Origin: Pseudomonas sp. NFIX28
GTDB lineage: Bacteria; Pseudomonadota; Gammaproteobacteria; Pseudomonadales; Pseudomonadaceae
Assembly (NCBI RefSeq): GCF_900107395.1
Contig: NZ_FNPW01000018.1
Span: forward strand, 34,141-82,751
Direction of reading: 5' to 3'
DNA length: 48,611 nt
The notes under the pieces are model-generated. The model did no database searches. It had not been told where the DNA came from and saw only the letters and a program-made list of their open reading frames with translations. Of the stretch, positions 16,961-25,278 are shown one piece after another. Within the stretch, counting starts at the first letter, position 1; each line of letters begins with the position of its first letter. The translations under genes were made by a program, and so were the position numbers.

Positions 16961-17707
16961 TTAGGGCGTGTTGCGCTTGCTGCTGTCCTGCAATGGATTC
17001 TGCAAGAACACCACATATCCCCTGAACCACGGGCTGTCTCGCAGATAATCCGGCTCCTGCCATTCGCCGCCCTGGATCAGGCCCACCTTGAACGGCAGGC
17101 CCATGCGGTCGAGGCGGGGCAGGTAGGCGGCGTAGTTGGGGATGCTGTGGCGGCCCTGGTAGGTCTGCACCACCACTTCGTCGACGACGCCCTTGAGGCC
17201 GGCGATGGCCTCGGGGTTGGCGTTGCTGCTCCAGTCCATCAGCCCGGTGATGCTCAGGCGGTATTGGGTGGGCAGGCGCTGGCGCAGGTCGCGCAGGAAG
17301 CTGGCGTACTCGTCGAGGTAGCGGGTGCGGGCGTCGAAATCGATCTGGATGCCGACCACCGGATTGCCGGCCTGCTGCCAGCGCTGTACCTGGCCGAGCA
17401 GTTGGCGGTACACCGGTTCCGGCCAGTGCAGGGTGTGGGCGCGATAGACCACCCAGACCTCGCCCTGGCGCAGCCGCGGGATGGCCATGCCCTGGGCGAT
17501 GAAATGCACCTGGCCGCTGCGGTCGCGGCGCGAGGTGCTGATCTGCCCTTGCAGGATGTACAGGGTCTTGGCCTGGTTCAGCACCGGCTGCGGGGCGACG
17601 CCGCTCCACAGCCAGAAGGCATCGTGATCGCGGGCGTCGACCGCCGCCTGGGCACTGCCGGCCAGCAACAGCCAGACCGGCAGCAGGCATCGCCAGAAGC
17701 GGCCCAT
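16961..17707 (-). CDS. DUF3142 family exported protein
   Basis: A 248-residue protein of the DUF3142 family, function unknown. It begins MGRFWRCLLPVWLLLAGSAQ with a Sec signal peptide cleaved near AQA (about 21). The body has a TIM-barrel-like strand order: VHFIAQGMAIPRL, VVGIQIDFDARTRYLDEYAS, YRLSITGLMDW, VDEVVVQTYQG and PFKVGLIQGG. The acidic residues in QIDFD and the spacing resemble glycoside-hydrolase-like barrels, which is only a hint. The ATG at 17707 is 2 bases after the upstream stop, so translation is coupled. The frame is open further upstream, but that part lies inside the neighbour and has no signal peptide. Confidence 0.8.
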   Translation of the reverse strand: MGRFWRCLLPVWLLLAGSAQAAVDARDHDAFWLWSGVAPQPVLNQAKTLYILQGQISTSRRDRSGQVHFIAQGMAIPRLRQGEVWVVYRAHTLHWPEPVYRQLLGQVQRWQQAGNPVVGIQIDFDARTRYLDEYASFLRDLRQRLPTQYRLSITGLMDWSSNANPEAIAGLKGVVDEVVVQTYQGRHSIPNYAAYLPRLDRMGLPFKVGLIQGGEWQEPDYLRDSPWFRGYVVFLQNPLQDSSKRNTP

Positions 17708-17709
17708 GC

Positions 17710-19881
17710 TTACCAGTAGTACTGCTGCGACTTGCCCCACTGGGTGTCGGCGAAGGTGCCTTTGAGCTGGCGGAACCAGGCCTTGCGCACCGCGGGCTCC
17801 ACGTCTTTGCCGCCACAGCGGTTGTTGCCCGAGGAGGCAAAGCAATTGATCGCGCGGTACAGGGCGTAGGCGCGGTCGTCGCGTGGCGCCTTGCTGTTGC
17901 CGATCACCTGTTTGTAGCCCTCGAGGCGGGAGAACGGTTCGCCCTTGAAGGCCGACGGCGTGCCGCCCAGGGACTGCTTGTCGGGCTGGCTGTCGAGCGG
18001 CATGCCGTCCAGGCCGTTGCGCAGGATGAACTCACCGAGGCAGTTCAGGCCTTGCGGGCTTTTCCCATCCTTCTCCAATGCCGCCGCGGTTTCCGCGATG
18101 CTCGGGCAGACGTAGCCGGACCCGGCCTCTTTACCGTTCCACTGGAACAGCTGGAGCGACTGGCCGTTGCTGTAGACGTAACCCAGGCTGTAGCCAAGCT
18201 TGTCTTCAGGGGCATTGGCCGGCAGCGCCTTGAGGTCGCTGGCGAAGGCCGCGTACTGGCCGCGCAGCAGGTCCTTGTAGAGCAGCACGAACTGCGCGGT
18301 ATTGCGTTCGACCGGGTCGGCGGCCTGGCCGATCTGCTGGCGCAGCAACTCGGCGTCGGCCACATGGCGCAGCAAGATGAAGCGCACCTGCGGGCTTTGG
18401 ATCGGCGAGTCGGCGGCGAACACCTTGGCCAGCTGCTGGTTGCGCTCGTAGTGCATGGCCAGGGCCAGTTCCAGCTGTTCGCGTTGCAGCGGTTGCTTGG
18501 CCAGCGGCAGCAGTTGCAGCCACAGCGCCTGTGCGCCCGAGGCGTCGTTCTTCGCCTCCAGGGCCAGGCCGCGCAGGGTCTGCTGGCTGAAGGCGAGGTA
18601 GTCGAGATTGCCCGGCAGCTCGCTGGGCAGGTGTTTCAGCGCGGCGTCCGGGTCTTGGTCGACATACAGGGCGAAGGCCGCTTGCAGGTAGTCGTACAGC
18701 GCCGGTTGCTCGGCGAAGACCGCCTTCTGTTGCTGCAAGGCGTCACGGGTCAGCTGGCCTTCGCCTTGCTCGCGCATCCACATCAGGTCGTTGACCGCCA
18801 GCAGCAGCGGCGTGCCGACTGGGCTGCGGTTGACCATCAGCAGCTTGGTGTCGACTTCTTCCACCAGCTCGTCCAGCGACAGGTTGCGCTGCCCCTCCTT
18901 GGCCTGGGTCATTTGCCAGGCGTAGTCGGCGGCGAGTTTTTCGGGGTTGCCGTCCAGCCAGTGCACCCGGCGCAGCAGGCCCTTGGCCGACGCGGCGTAG
19001 GCGCCCTGTGGATAAGTTTGCAGATAGGCGTCGAAGGCGGTTTCGGCCTGTTGCAAGGTCGACTTATCCACATGCTCGAGCGCCGGCATGCCGTATTCGT
19101 CGAAGGCGTTCTGCTGGGCGCTGTTGAGGAGCGTGCGGGCGTTCAGGTACAGCGCGGTTTCTTTCAGCCAGGCATTGGGGCTGTCCTTGAGGGTGGCAAA
19201 AGCCGCGCCGGCCTCGCTGAAGCGTCCGCTGTAGAAATCACCGGCGGCCTGTAGATAAGTGGCGAAACCCTTGCCCAGCGGGGTTTGCAGGTCGGTTGGC
19301 AGGAGGCTGGTCAGTTGCGCGCTGTCCCAGCCGCAGGCGGCGAGCAGCTTGACCCGGCTCTGCGCCAGCGCCTGGCGCTCGCTGGCCGGCAGGTCGGCGG
19401 CGATCAGCTGGTCGACGAAGGCCTGGGCGCTGGCATCCGAGTTGCTGCGGCAGCGGCTGCCTTCGCCGGACAGGAAGGCATCGCCGGCTGCTTGCGGGGT
19501 TTCGCGCACCACCTGCAAGGACTCCAGGCGGCCGTTGAGGTCAGTGTCTTGCGGGGTTTGCGAGGTACTCGCGTCCTCTGGGCCGGACGCGGGTTGCAGG
19601 CGAAATACTGGAAACGGCACCGCCCCATAACCCTCGTCCAGGTTATCGGCGTCCAGCGCTTTCGGCGTCAGGGGCAAGGCGCCGCTGTCGGCGAGCAGCA
19701 GGCGCAGGTTCACCCGGCTGTCGTTGCCCGGGTTGAGGAAGGGCAGGCTGCTGCAGCTGTCGAGGTTTTTCTTGAGCAGGGTCCAGTGCGGGTAACAGGA
19801 ATCGTCGGAACTGGCCTGGGCCTGGTTGCAGAGGAGGGCGCCGAGCGCCAGTGTCAGAGACGACAGAAGACCGATACGCAT
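17710..19881 (-). CDS. Large exported helical-repeat protein of unknown function
   Basis: A 723-residue protein that I cannot assign to a characterised family. It starts with a Sec signal peptide (MRIGLLSSLTLALGALLCNQ, cleavage near AQA at about 23). The rest is rich in Ala, Leu and Gln with repeated helical hairpins (for example ALNARTLLNSAQQNAFDEYG and AETAFDAYLQTYPQGAYAAS), a TPR/BamD-like pattern suggesting a periplasmic scaffold. Several Cys residues lie in the C-terminal part. The ATG at 19881 has AAGGA 7 bases upstream. It forms an operon with the DUF3142 gene and may act with it in the cell envelope. Confidence 0.75.
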   Translation of the reverse strand: MRIGLLSSLTLALGALLCNQAQASSDDSCYPHWTLLKKNLDSCSSLPFLNPGNDSRVNLRLLLADSGALPLTPKALDADNLDEGYGAVPFPVFRLQPASGPEDASTSQTPQDTDLNGRLESLQVVRETPQAAGDAFLSGEGSRCRSNSDASAQAFVDQLIAADLPASERQALAQSRVKLLAACGWDSAQLTSLLPTDLQTPLGKGFATYLQAAGDFYSGRFSEAGAAFATLKDSPNAWLKETALYLNARTLLNSAQQNAFDEYGMPALEHVDKSTLQQAETAFDAYLQTYPQGAYAASAKGLLRRVHWLDGNPEKLAADYAWQMTQAKEGQRNLSLDELVEEVDTKLLMVNRSPVGTPLLLAVNDLMWMREQGEGQLTRDALQQQKAVFAEQPALYDYLQAAFALYVDQDPDAALKHLPSELPGNLDYLAFSQQTLRGLALEAKNDASGAQALWLQLLPLAKQPLQREQLELALAMHYERNQQLAKVFAADSPIQSPQVRFILLRHVADAELLRQQIGQAADPVERNTAQFVLLYKDLLRGQYAAFASDLKALPANAPEDKLGYSLGYVYSNGQSLQLFQWNGKEAGSGYVCPSIAETAAALEKDGKSPQGLNCLGEFILRNGLDGMPLDSQPDKQSLGGTPSAFKGEPFSRLEGYKQVIGNSKAPRDDRAYALYRAINCFASSGNNRCGGKDVEPAVRKAWFRQLKGTFADTQWGKSQQYYW

Positions 19882-20072
19882 GAATTGTCCTTAATCCGAA
19901 ACGATGGGAGCCGAAGGTTCAAGTGTGGTGCAAATCATACAGAAGGCATTCGCTGGCATCTAAAATACCCACACGACACGACACGATACATGCCGCGCCG
20001 GACAAGGCATCTATGCTGTCAGGCGGGCGCTCGATGCCGTTGTCGGGATCGATAAAGATAGTGGCCATTTGC

Positions 20073-20100
20073 TTGACGCTTGCGCTTGCTGTCTTAGACT
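20073..20100 (+). promoter_or_regulatory. Candidate sigma-70 promoter of the M50/HlyD operon
   Basis: TTGACG at 20073-20078 and TAGACT at 20095-20100 with a 16-base spacer, 26 bases before the first gene. It is in the 245-base divergent region (19882-20126), which otherwise shows no gene. Predicted by pattern only. Confidence 0.45.
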
Positions 20101-20126
20101 CCGCCCATCCGTCAGGGAGATCGGCT

Positions 20127-20909
20127 ATGCGGCGTTTTCATGGATTGGGATTCGGATTGACCTGCCTGGCGTGCCTGGCCCAGGCGCAAACACCTGCACC
20201 AGACGATCCGCTGTTCAATGACAACACCGCCAGCGCCGCCGTGGCCAACGGCAGCGAGGCGCGCGGCGTGCTGCGGGCCAGGGACCAGGCGGTACTGGCC
20301 GGCGAATTGTCCGGGCGCATCGTCGAGCTGCCCTACAGCGAAGGCGAGTCCTTCAAGAAGGGCGACGTGCTGGCCCGCTTCGACTGCTCGGCCTACCAGG
20401 CCCAGCTCAACGCCGCGCAGGCCGCCAGCCGTGGCGCCAACGAAGAACTGGCGCACAACCGCCAACTGGCCTCGCTCAACTCGGTCGGCCGTTTCGAAGT
20501 GGCGCGAGCCGCGGCCAAGGTCTCCGAGACCCAGGCGCAATCCCAGGTTTATCAGGTGCAGGTCAAGCGCTGCAGCGTGATCGCGCCGTTCGACGGGCAG
20601 GTGGTGGAACGCAAGGTACAGCGCTACGAAAGCGTGACGGCCGGCTCGCCCTTGCTGGAGATCGTCGACAACCGCTCCCTGGAAATCCACCTGCTGGTGC
20701 CGTCGAGCTGGATGGGCAAGCTCAAGGCCGGGCAGACCTTCAGTTTCGTTCCCGATGAAACCGGCAAGCCGCTGGCCGCCACGGTCAAGCGCCTTGGCGC
20801 GCGCATCGACGAAGGCAGCCAGACGCTGCTGCTGGTGGCGGCGCTGCCCGATGCCGAGGGCCTGTTGGCGGGCATGAGCGGCACGGCGCGGTTCGCGGAG
20901 CTTAAATGA
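20127..20909 (+). CDS. Periplasmic HlyD-family adaptor (first gene of the M50-type exporter)
   Basis: A 260-residue exported protein with a signal peptide (MRRFHGLGFGLTCLACLAQA, cleavage near 20). It has a lipoyl half-motif (LAGELSGRIVELPYSEGESF, about 53-72), a short coiled coil (about 85-140), the second half-motif (VIAPFDGQVVERKVQRYESV) and a beta-barrel. It lacks a transmembrane anchor, unlike usual HlyD proteins, so it is probably fully periplasmic. The ATG at 20127 follows AGGGAG. Its stop overlaps the next start by 4 bases. It is the first of three coupled genes that each carry an HlyD-type module. Confidence 0.85.
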   Translation: MRRFHGLGFGLTCLACLAQAQTPAPDDPLFNDNTASAAVANGSEARGVLRARDQAVLAGELSGRIVELPYSEGESFKKGDVLARFDCSAYQAQLNAAQAASRGANEELAHNRQLASLNSVGRFEVARAAAKVSETQAQSQVYQVQVKRCSVIAPFDGQVVERKVQRYESVTAGSPLLEIVDNRSLEIHLLVPSSWMGKLKAGQTFSFVPDETGKPLAATVKRLGARIDEGSQTLLLVAALPDAEGLLAGMSGTARFAELK

Positions 20910-22225
20910 ACGCGCCGGCAGCGGGTGCCGCCGAGCAAGTCTTCGCCCGGTTCCTCGAACTGGAGCGCCAGACCCGCGCTGCGCGCACGGTCGAGCAACT
21001 GGCCTTCAGCCTGGTCAACGACAGCCAGGCGCTGTTCGGTTTTCGCCACGCGGCCCTGGTGATCGCCGGCAAGGTCCGCGCGGTGACCGGCGTCAGCGCG
21101 CTCGACCCGAATGCGCCATTCGTGGCCTTCGTCGAGCAGGCGGTGGCGCAGTTGTTCAAGCTCGAACAGGTGCAGCAGCCCCGGGCGATCGCCGCCGAGC
21201 AACTGAGCGCGCCGGTGCGGGCCGATTGGCAGAGCCTGTCGGCGGCGCAGGTGTTCTGGCTGCCGCTGATCGACCGCCAGGGCGCGGTCTTCGGCGGCCT
21301 GTGGCTGGCCCGCGACACCCCGTGGAACCCTTCCGAACAAGTATTGCTGGCGCAACTGGGCGACACCTACAGCCATGCCTGGCTGGCGCTGCAACCGCGC
21401 AAGCCGTGGCGCCTGCGCTGGACGCGCAAGCGCCGCCTGGCGCTGCTGGCGGTCGTGCTGCTGGGCTTGCTGATTCCGGTGCGGCAGTCGGTGCTGGCGC
21501 CGGCCGAAGTGGTGCCGCTGGGCGGCCGCGTGGTGGCGGCGCCGCTGGACGGGGTGATCGCCGAATTCCTGGTCAAGCCCAACCAGGCGGTGAAGGCCGG
21601 CGACCTGCTGCTGCGATTCGAAAACACCACCCTCAATGCCCAGGCCGACGTCGCCGCCCGCGCCTTGGGCGTGGCCGAGGCGGAATTGAAGGCCAATTCC
21701 CAGCGGGCCTTTGCCGATGCCGAATCCAGCTCGAAGATCGACCTGCTGGCGGCGCGGGTCGAGCAGAAGCGCGCCGAACGCGATTACGCCCGCCAATTGC
21801 TCAAGCGCAGCGAGGTCCGCGCCGAACGCGACGGCATCGCGGTGTTCGCCGACGCCGAGCGCTGGACCGGCAAGCCAGTGCAGACCGGCGAGCGGCTGAT
21901 GGAAATCGCCGACCCGGGCCAGGCCGAGTTGCGCATCGAGCTGGCGGTGGGCGACGCCATTGCCCTGGAGCCCGGCGCGCAGGTGGCGCTGTTTCTCGAC
22001 AGCGACCCGTTGCAGCGCCACCTGGCCAGCCTTGAACGGGCGGCCTACGAGGCGCAGCCGACCCCCGGCGGGCAACTGGCCTACCGCCTCGATGCGCGTT
22101 TTCGCGATGCGCCGCCACGGATCGGCCTGCGCGGCACGGCCAAGCTCTTCGGTGAGCGCGCGCCGCTGGCCCTGTACCTGCTGCGCCGGCCGCTGGCCGG
22201 GCTGCGGCAGAGCGTGGGCCTGTAA
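20906..22225 (+). CDS. GAF domain-HlyD fusion membrane protein
   Basis: A 439-residue protein with two unlike halves. Residues about 10-165 look like a GAF-type sensor domain (VEQLAFSLVNDSQALFGFRH; VFWLPLIDRQGAVFGGLWLA). A basic stretch and one transmembrane segment (about 172-193, LALLAVVLLGLLIPV) follow. Then comes an HlyD-like part with a lipoyl half (GGRVVAAPLDGVIAEFLVKP), coiled coil, second half and barrel. The topology puts the GAF domain in the cytoplasm and the adaptor part in the periplasm. It overlaps both neighbours (4 bases and 1 base), so all three are translationally coupled. The GAF domain may sense a ligand or partner to gate export; this is inference. Confidence 0.82.
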   Translation: MNAPAAGAAEQVFARFLELERQTRAARTVEQLAFSLVNDSQALFGFRHAALVIAGKVRAVTGVSALDPNAPFVAFVEQAVAQLFKLEQVQQPRAIAAEQLSAPVRADWQSLSAAQVFWLPLIDRQGAVFGGLWLARDTPWNPSEQVLLAQLGDTYSHAWLALQPRKPWRLRWTRKRRLALLAVVLLGLLIPVRQSVLAPAEVVPLGGRVVAAPLDGVIAEFLVKPNQAVKAGDLLLRFENTTLNAQADVAARALGVAEAELKANSQRAFADAESSSKIDLLAARVEQKRAERDYARQLLKRSEVRAERDGIAVFADAERWTGKPVQTGERLMEIADPGQAELRIELAVGDAIALEPGAQVALFLDSDPLQRHLASLERAAYEAQPTPGGQLAYRLDARFRDAPPRIGLRGTAKLFGERAPLALYLLRRPLAGLRQSVGL

Positions 22226-24321
22226 TGAGCCTGCCGGCGCTGCGCGCGGACTTGCAGCTGTCGCCAGCGGCGCCGGCGCTGGACGGCTCGCCGCGCTGGA
22301 CCCTGGCCGACCCGGTGCGCGGGCGCTATTTCAAGCTGGGCGCGGCGGCGATGCGCTTGCTCAGGCACTGGTCGCTGGGCGACGCCGCGCAGGTGCTGCG
22401 CGCCGCCAACCGCGAGCCGGGGTTGCCCCTGGGCGGCGCGGAACTGGAAGAACTGCTGGGCTTTTTGCGCAGCCACGACCTGATCAGCGCCCTCGACCCG
22501 CAACAGCGCGCCAGCTACGACCTCAAGGCGACCGCGCAGCAACAGAGCCTGTGGCAGGTGTTGCTGCACCAATACCTGTTTTTCCGCATCCCGCTGTGGC
22601 GCCCGGACGCCTTTCTCAATCGCGCCTGGCCGTGGCTGGCGCGGTTCGGGCCGGGGCTGCTGCGCTACGGTTTGCCGCTGACCCTGGGGCTGGGCGTGTT
22701 CCTGGTATCGCGGGACTGGCAGCGCTTCCTGGCGACCTTCCCGCATCTGTTCAGCCTCGGCGGGGCCCTGGCGTTTGCCGTGGCGCTGCTCTTCGCCAAG
22801 CTGTGCCATGAGTTCGGCCACGCGTTCATGGCCAAGCGCGCCGGTTGCCGGGTGCAGAGCATGGGAATGGCGTTCATGGTGCTGTTGCCGATGTTCTACA
22901 CCGACGTCAGCGACGCCTGGCGGATCAACGACCGCCGCGCGCGCTTGCTGATCGGTGCCGGCGGCGTGCTCGCCGAGCTGCTGCTGGCGAGCATCGCCCT
23001 GCTGGCCTGGTCGCTGCTGCCGGACGGGCCGGCACGCACGGCGGCCTTCATGCTCGCCAGCGCCACCTGGATCACCACGCTGGTGATCAACCTGAACCCC
23101 TTCATGCGCTTCGACGGTTACTTTTTGCTCAGCGACTTCTGGGAAGTCGACAACCTGCAAGGGCGGGCCTTCGCGCTGTGTCGCTGGCGCCTGCGCGAGG
23201 CCCTGTTCGGCTACCGGCAGCCGGCGCCGGAGCCCTGGTCGCCGGCCATGCAGCGGCGCCTGCTGTGGTGGGGCTACGGTTCGTGGCTGTGGCGCGCGGT
23301 GCTGTTTTTCGGGATCGCGCTGGCGGTGTATCACCTGTTCTTCAAGCTGCTGGGCATCTTCCTGATGCTGGTGGAACTGGCGTGGTTCATCTTCCTGCCC
23401 ATCGTGCGGGAATGGCGCGAATGGTGGACGCGTCGCGAGCAGGCGCAGGCGTCGCGGGTGTTGCTCAGCAGCCTCGGGCTGGTGGCGGTGCTGCTGTTGG
23501 TGGCGGTGCCCTGGCGCAGTTCGGTGCAGGTGCCGGCGATGCTCGAGGCCGGGCGGGCCAGCGCCTTGCATGCGCCGGTGGCGGCGCGGGTGCTTCAGGT
23601 GAATGTCAGCGACGGCCAGGCGGTGAGCAAGGGCCAGGTGCTGATCGAGCTGGAGTCCCCGGACCTGGCGTCGCGCCAGGCCATCGCCCGTCGTGAAATC
23701 GACATCCAGCAATTGCAGATGCGCCGCCGGGCCGGGCGCAGCGAGACGGCGGCCGACGCCGGGATCGTCGAGCAACAACTGGCCGAGGCGGTGGCCGAGT
23801 ATCGCGGCCTGTCGGCGCAACGCGAGCGCCTGCTGCTGCGCGCGCCAGAAACCGGCCAGCTGCGCGATGTGCTGCCGCAGCTGCAAGTGGGCCGCTGGGT
23901 ATCGCCCAAGGACCCTTTGGCGCGGGTGGTCGAGCCGGGCGCGCGGGTGCGCGGCTTCCTCGCCGAGGCCGACCTGTGGCGGGTCGCGCCGGGCGCCACG
24001 GGCCGTTTTATCGCCGACGACCCGATGCACCCGGCGCTGGAGGTGCAATTGACCGAAGTCGATACCAACGGCGTGGCCGCTATCGACCAGGAGGCGCTGA
24101 CCTCCGATCACCATGGGCCGATTGCCGTGCGCCGCGATGAAAACCACCGCGCCGAACCGGTCCAGGCGCAATACGGCGCGCGGCTCAAGGTGCTCGACGC
24201 CGGCGCCAGCCCAAGCCAGCCGCTGCGCGGCGTGGTGGTGTTGCAGGGGCGCGGCGAGTCGCTGCTCGGTACGGCCTGGCGTCGCCTGGCGGCGCTGGGC
24301 GTGAGGGAAAGCGGGTTCTGA
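22225..24321 (+). CDS. M50 zinc metalloprotease-HlyD fusion exporter with PqqD-like N-terminus
   Basis: A 698-residue polytopic membrane protein. Residues about 5-95 resemble a PqqD-like winged helix (WTLADPVRGRYFKLGAAAMR, ending FLRSHDLIS), the fold that binds peptide leaders in RiPP systems. An M50 site-2-protease-type membrane core follows (about 140-415) with the zinc motif HEFGH at 195-199 and the distal NPFMRFDG at 291-298. The C-terminal part (about 425-690) is an HlyD-like adaptor (APVAARVLQVNVSDGQAVSK; LLLRAPETGQLRDVLPQLQV). NCBI-type names for relatives are 'putative peptide zinc metalloprotease protein'. The catalytic residues are intact. It presumably moves and/or trims a secreted protein. 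Confidence 0.88.
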   Translation: MSLPALRADLQLSPAAPALDGSPRWTLADPVRGRYFKLGAAAMRLLRHWSLGDAAQVLRAANREPGLPLGGAELEELLGFLRSHDLISALDPQQRASYDLKATAQQQSLWQVLLHQYLFFRIPLWRPDAFLNRAWPWLARFGPGLLRYGLPLTLGLGVFLVSRDWQRFLATFPHLFSLGGALAFAVALLFAKLCHEFGHAFMAKRAGCRVQSMGMAFMVLLPMFYTDVSDAWRINDRRARLLIGAGGVLAELLLASIALLAWSLLPDGPARTAAFMLASATWITTLVINLNPFMRFDGYFLLSDFWEVDNLQGRAFALCRWRLREALFGYRQPAPEPWSPAMQRRLLWWGYGSWLWRAVLFFGIALAVYHLFFKLLGIFLMLVELAWFIFLPIVREWREWWTRREQAQASRVLLSSLGLVAVLLLVAVPWRSSVQVPAMLEAGRASALHAPVAARVLQVNVSDGQAVSKGQVLIELESPDLASRQAIARREIDIQQLQMRRRAGRSETAADAGIVEQQLAEAVAEYRGLSAQRERLLLRAPETGQLRDVLPQLQVGRWVSPKDPLARVVEPGARVRGFLAEADLWRVAPGATGRFIADDPMHPALEVQLTEVDTNGVAAIDQEALTSDHHGPIAVRRDENHRAEPVQAQYGARLKVLDAGASPSQPLRGVVVLQGRGESLLGTAWRRLAALGVRESGF

Positions 24322-24348
24322 GACAGGGCATTTTCAAGGAGAACGCAC

Positions 24349-24852
24349 ATGCTGCAAAAGGATTCGGCCATGTCCGATGGCCTGGTGGTCCGTCCGTCGC
24401 GACCCACCGACGGGCCATTTCTGCAAAGCCTGTACCGCTCGGCGCGCAGCGATCTGCAATGGATCGACGGCGAACAGGAGCAGATCGAGCAGGTAATCGC
24501 CCAGCAGTTCCAGGTGCAGGAGCAGGGGGCGGGGGAGAACTTCCCCGGCGCCATGCATTACGTGATCGAAAAGCTTGGCAGCGCCATCGGCGCCCTGACC
24601 ACCGATTTCGGCGCCAATGAAATCCGCGTGCTGTACCTGGCGTTCATTCCCGCCGCCCGCGGGCGCGGCTATGGGCGCACGGTGCTGCAAGGCGTGCAGA
24701 AGGCCGCCGCGCAGGTGCGCTGCCCGGTGGCCACGGTGGTCTGGGCCAGCAACCCGCATGCGCGCCGGCATTACCTGGCGCTGGGGTTCCAGGTCGAGGA
24801 AGCCAACCCGGCGGCCGAGCGGCTGGTGTGGTACCCCGGCCCGCGCGCATGA
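24349..24852 (+). CDS. GNAT-family N-acetyltransferase
   Basis: A 167-residue acetyl-CoA-dependent acetyltransferase. The acetyl-CoA-binding motif A is clear (VLYLAFIPAARGRGYGRTVL, about 94-113) and motif B follows (ASNPHARRHYLALGFQVEE). The ATG at 24349 has AAGGAG about 7 bases upstream and is 27 bases after the M50 gene, so it is probably in that operon. The acceptor is unknown. The position suggests it may acetylate the exporter's cargo or a neighbour, but GNAT genes are common hitch-hikers. Confidence 0.85.
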   Translation: MLQKDSAMSDGLVVRPSRPTDGPFLQSLYRSARSDLQWIDGEQEQIEQVIAQQFQVQEQGAGENFPGAMHYVIEKLGSAIGALTTDFGANEIRVLYLAFIPAARGRGYGRTVLQGVQKAAAQVRCPVATVVWASNPHARRHYLALGFQVEEANPAAERLVWYPGPRA

Positions 24853-24879
24853 GCCGCGCGGCCCGGCGGGGCTGGGCCA

Positions 24880-24905
24880 GTGCCTGGAGCGGTGGCGCCA
24901 GGCAC
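24880..24905. other. Stem-loop between convergent genes
   Basis: GTGCCTGG and CCAGGCAC are perfect 8-base arms around a 10-base loop, midway between the convergent acetyltransferase and DUF6916 genes. It has no T-run, so it is a weak terminator candidate at best. Confidence 0.35.
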
Positions 24906-24912
24906 GCGTATT

Positions 24913-25224
24913 TCAGTTGAAGGCGATGAAGAAGTAACCCAGCGTCGGGTCGCGGCCCAGGGCCGGCACCCTTGAGACGAAGATGTCCTGCAACTGGCCG
25001 ACGCCGGGCAGGTCAAGCTCGCACAAGCCATCGACGAACGCCGTCGGCTGCAGGCTGTTGAGCTCGACGCAGAACGGCATGCGCGCGCTGTTCGGCATAC
25101 GGGCCTGGGGAGTGTCCTTGATCGACTCGATATGCACCGACAAGACGCTGCCGTCCGGTAGTAACAGGTTGCAGGTTTGCCCCAGCAAGGGCTGGAAATG
25201 CTCACTTTGCAGCAGATGCAGCAT
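24913..25224 (-). CDS. DUF6916-like small protein
   Basis: A 103-residue soluble protein (MLHLLQSEHFQPLLGQTCNL) predicted to be mostly beta strands, with no signal peptide or membrane segment. I recognise the pattern as DUF6916-like: an N-terminal FxPLLGxxCxL, then LELxxVxD-type strands, ending in LGYFFIAFN. The function is unknown. It follows the tail-collar gene on the same strand, 54 bases away, with a terminator hairpin between. Relatives are often found beside collar-domain proteins, which supports a shared role. Confidence 0.7.
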   Translation of the reverse strand: MLHLLQSEHFQPLLGQTCNLLLPDGSVLSVHIESIKDTPQARMPNSARMPFCVELNSLQPTAFVDGLCELDLPGVGQLQDIFVSRVPALGRDPTLGYFFIAFN

Positions 25225-25243
25225 GGCGCCACTCCTGGCCGGA

Positions 25244-25270
25244 AAAAGGGCCGGGGGGCTGGCCCCCCGG
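25244..25270 (-). terminator. Intrinsic terminator or attenuator after the tail-collar gene
   Basis: Perfect 9-base arms CCGGGGGGC and GCCCCCCGG around a 2-base loop (25251-25270). On the minus strand they are followed by CCCTTTTTCC. The hairpin lies between the collar gene and the DUF6916 gene, so it would reduce rather than abolish expression of the second gene if they share a promoter. Confidence 0.75.
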
Positions 25271-25278
25271 CGTGAACG

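Noticed and set aside
22081..24171. A 696-codon minus-strand open frame
   Set aside because: It lies opposite the M50-HlyD gene, whose catalytic motifs are intact on the plus strand.
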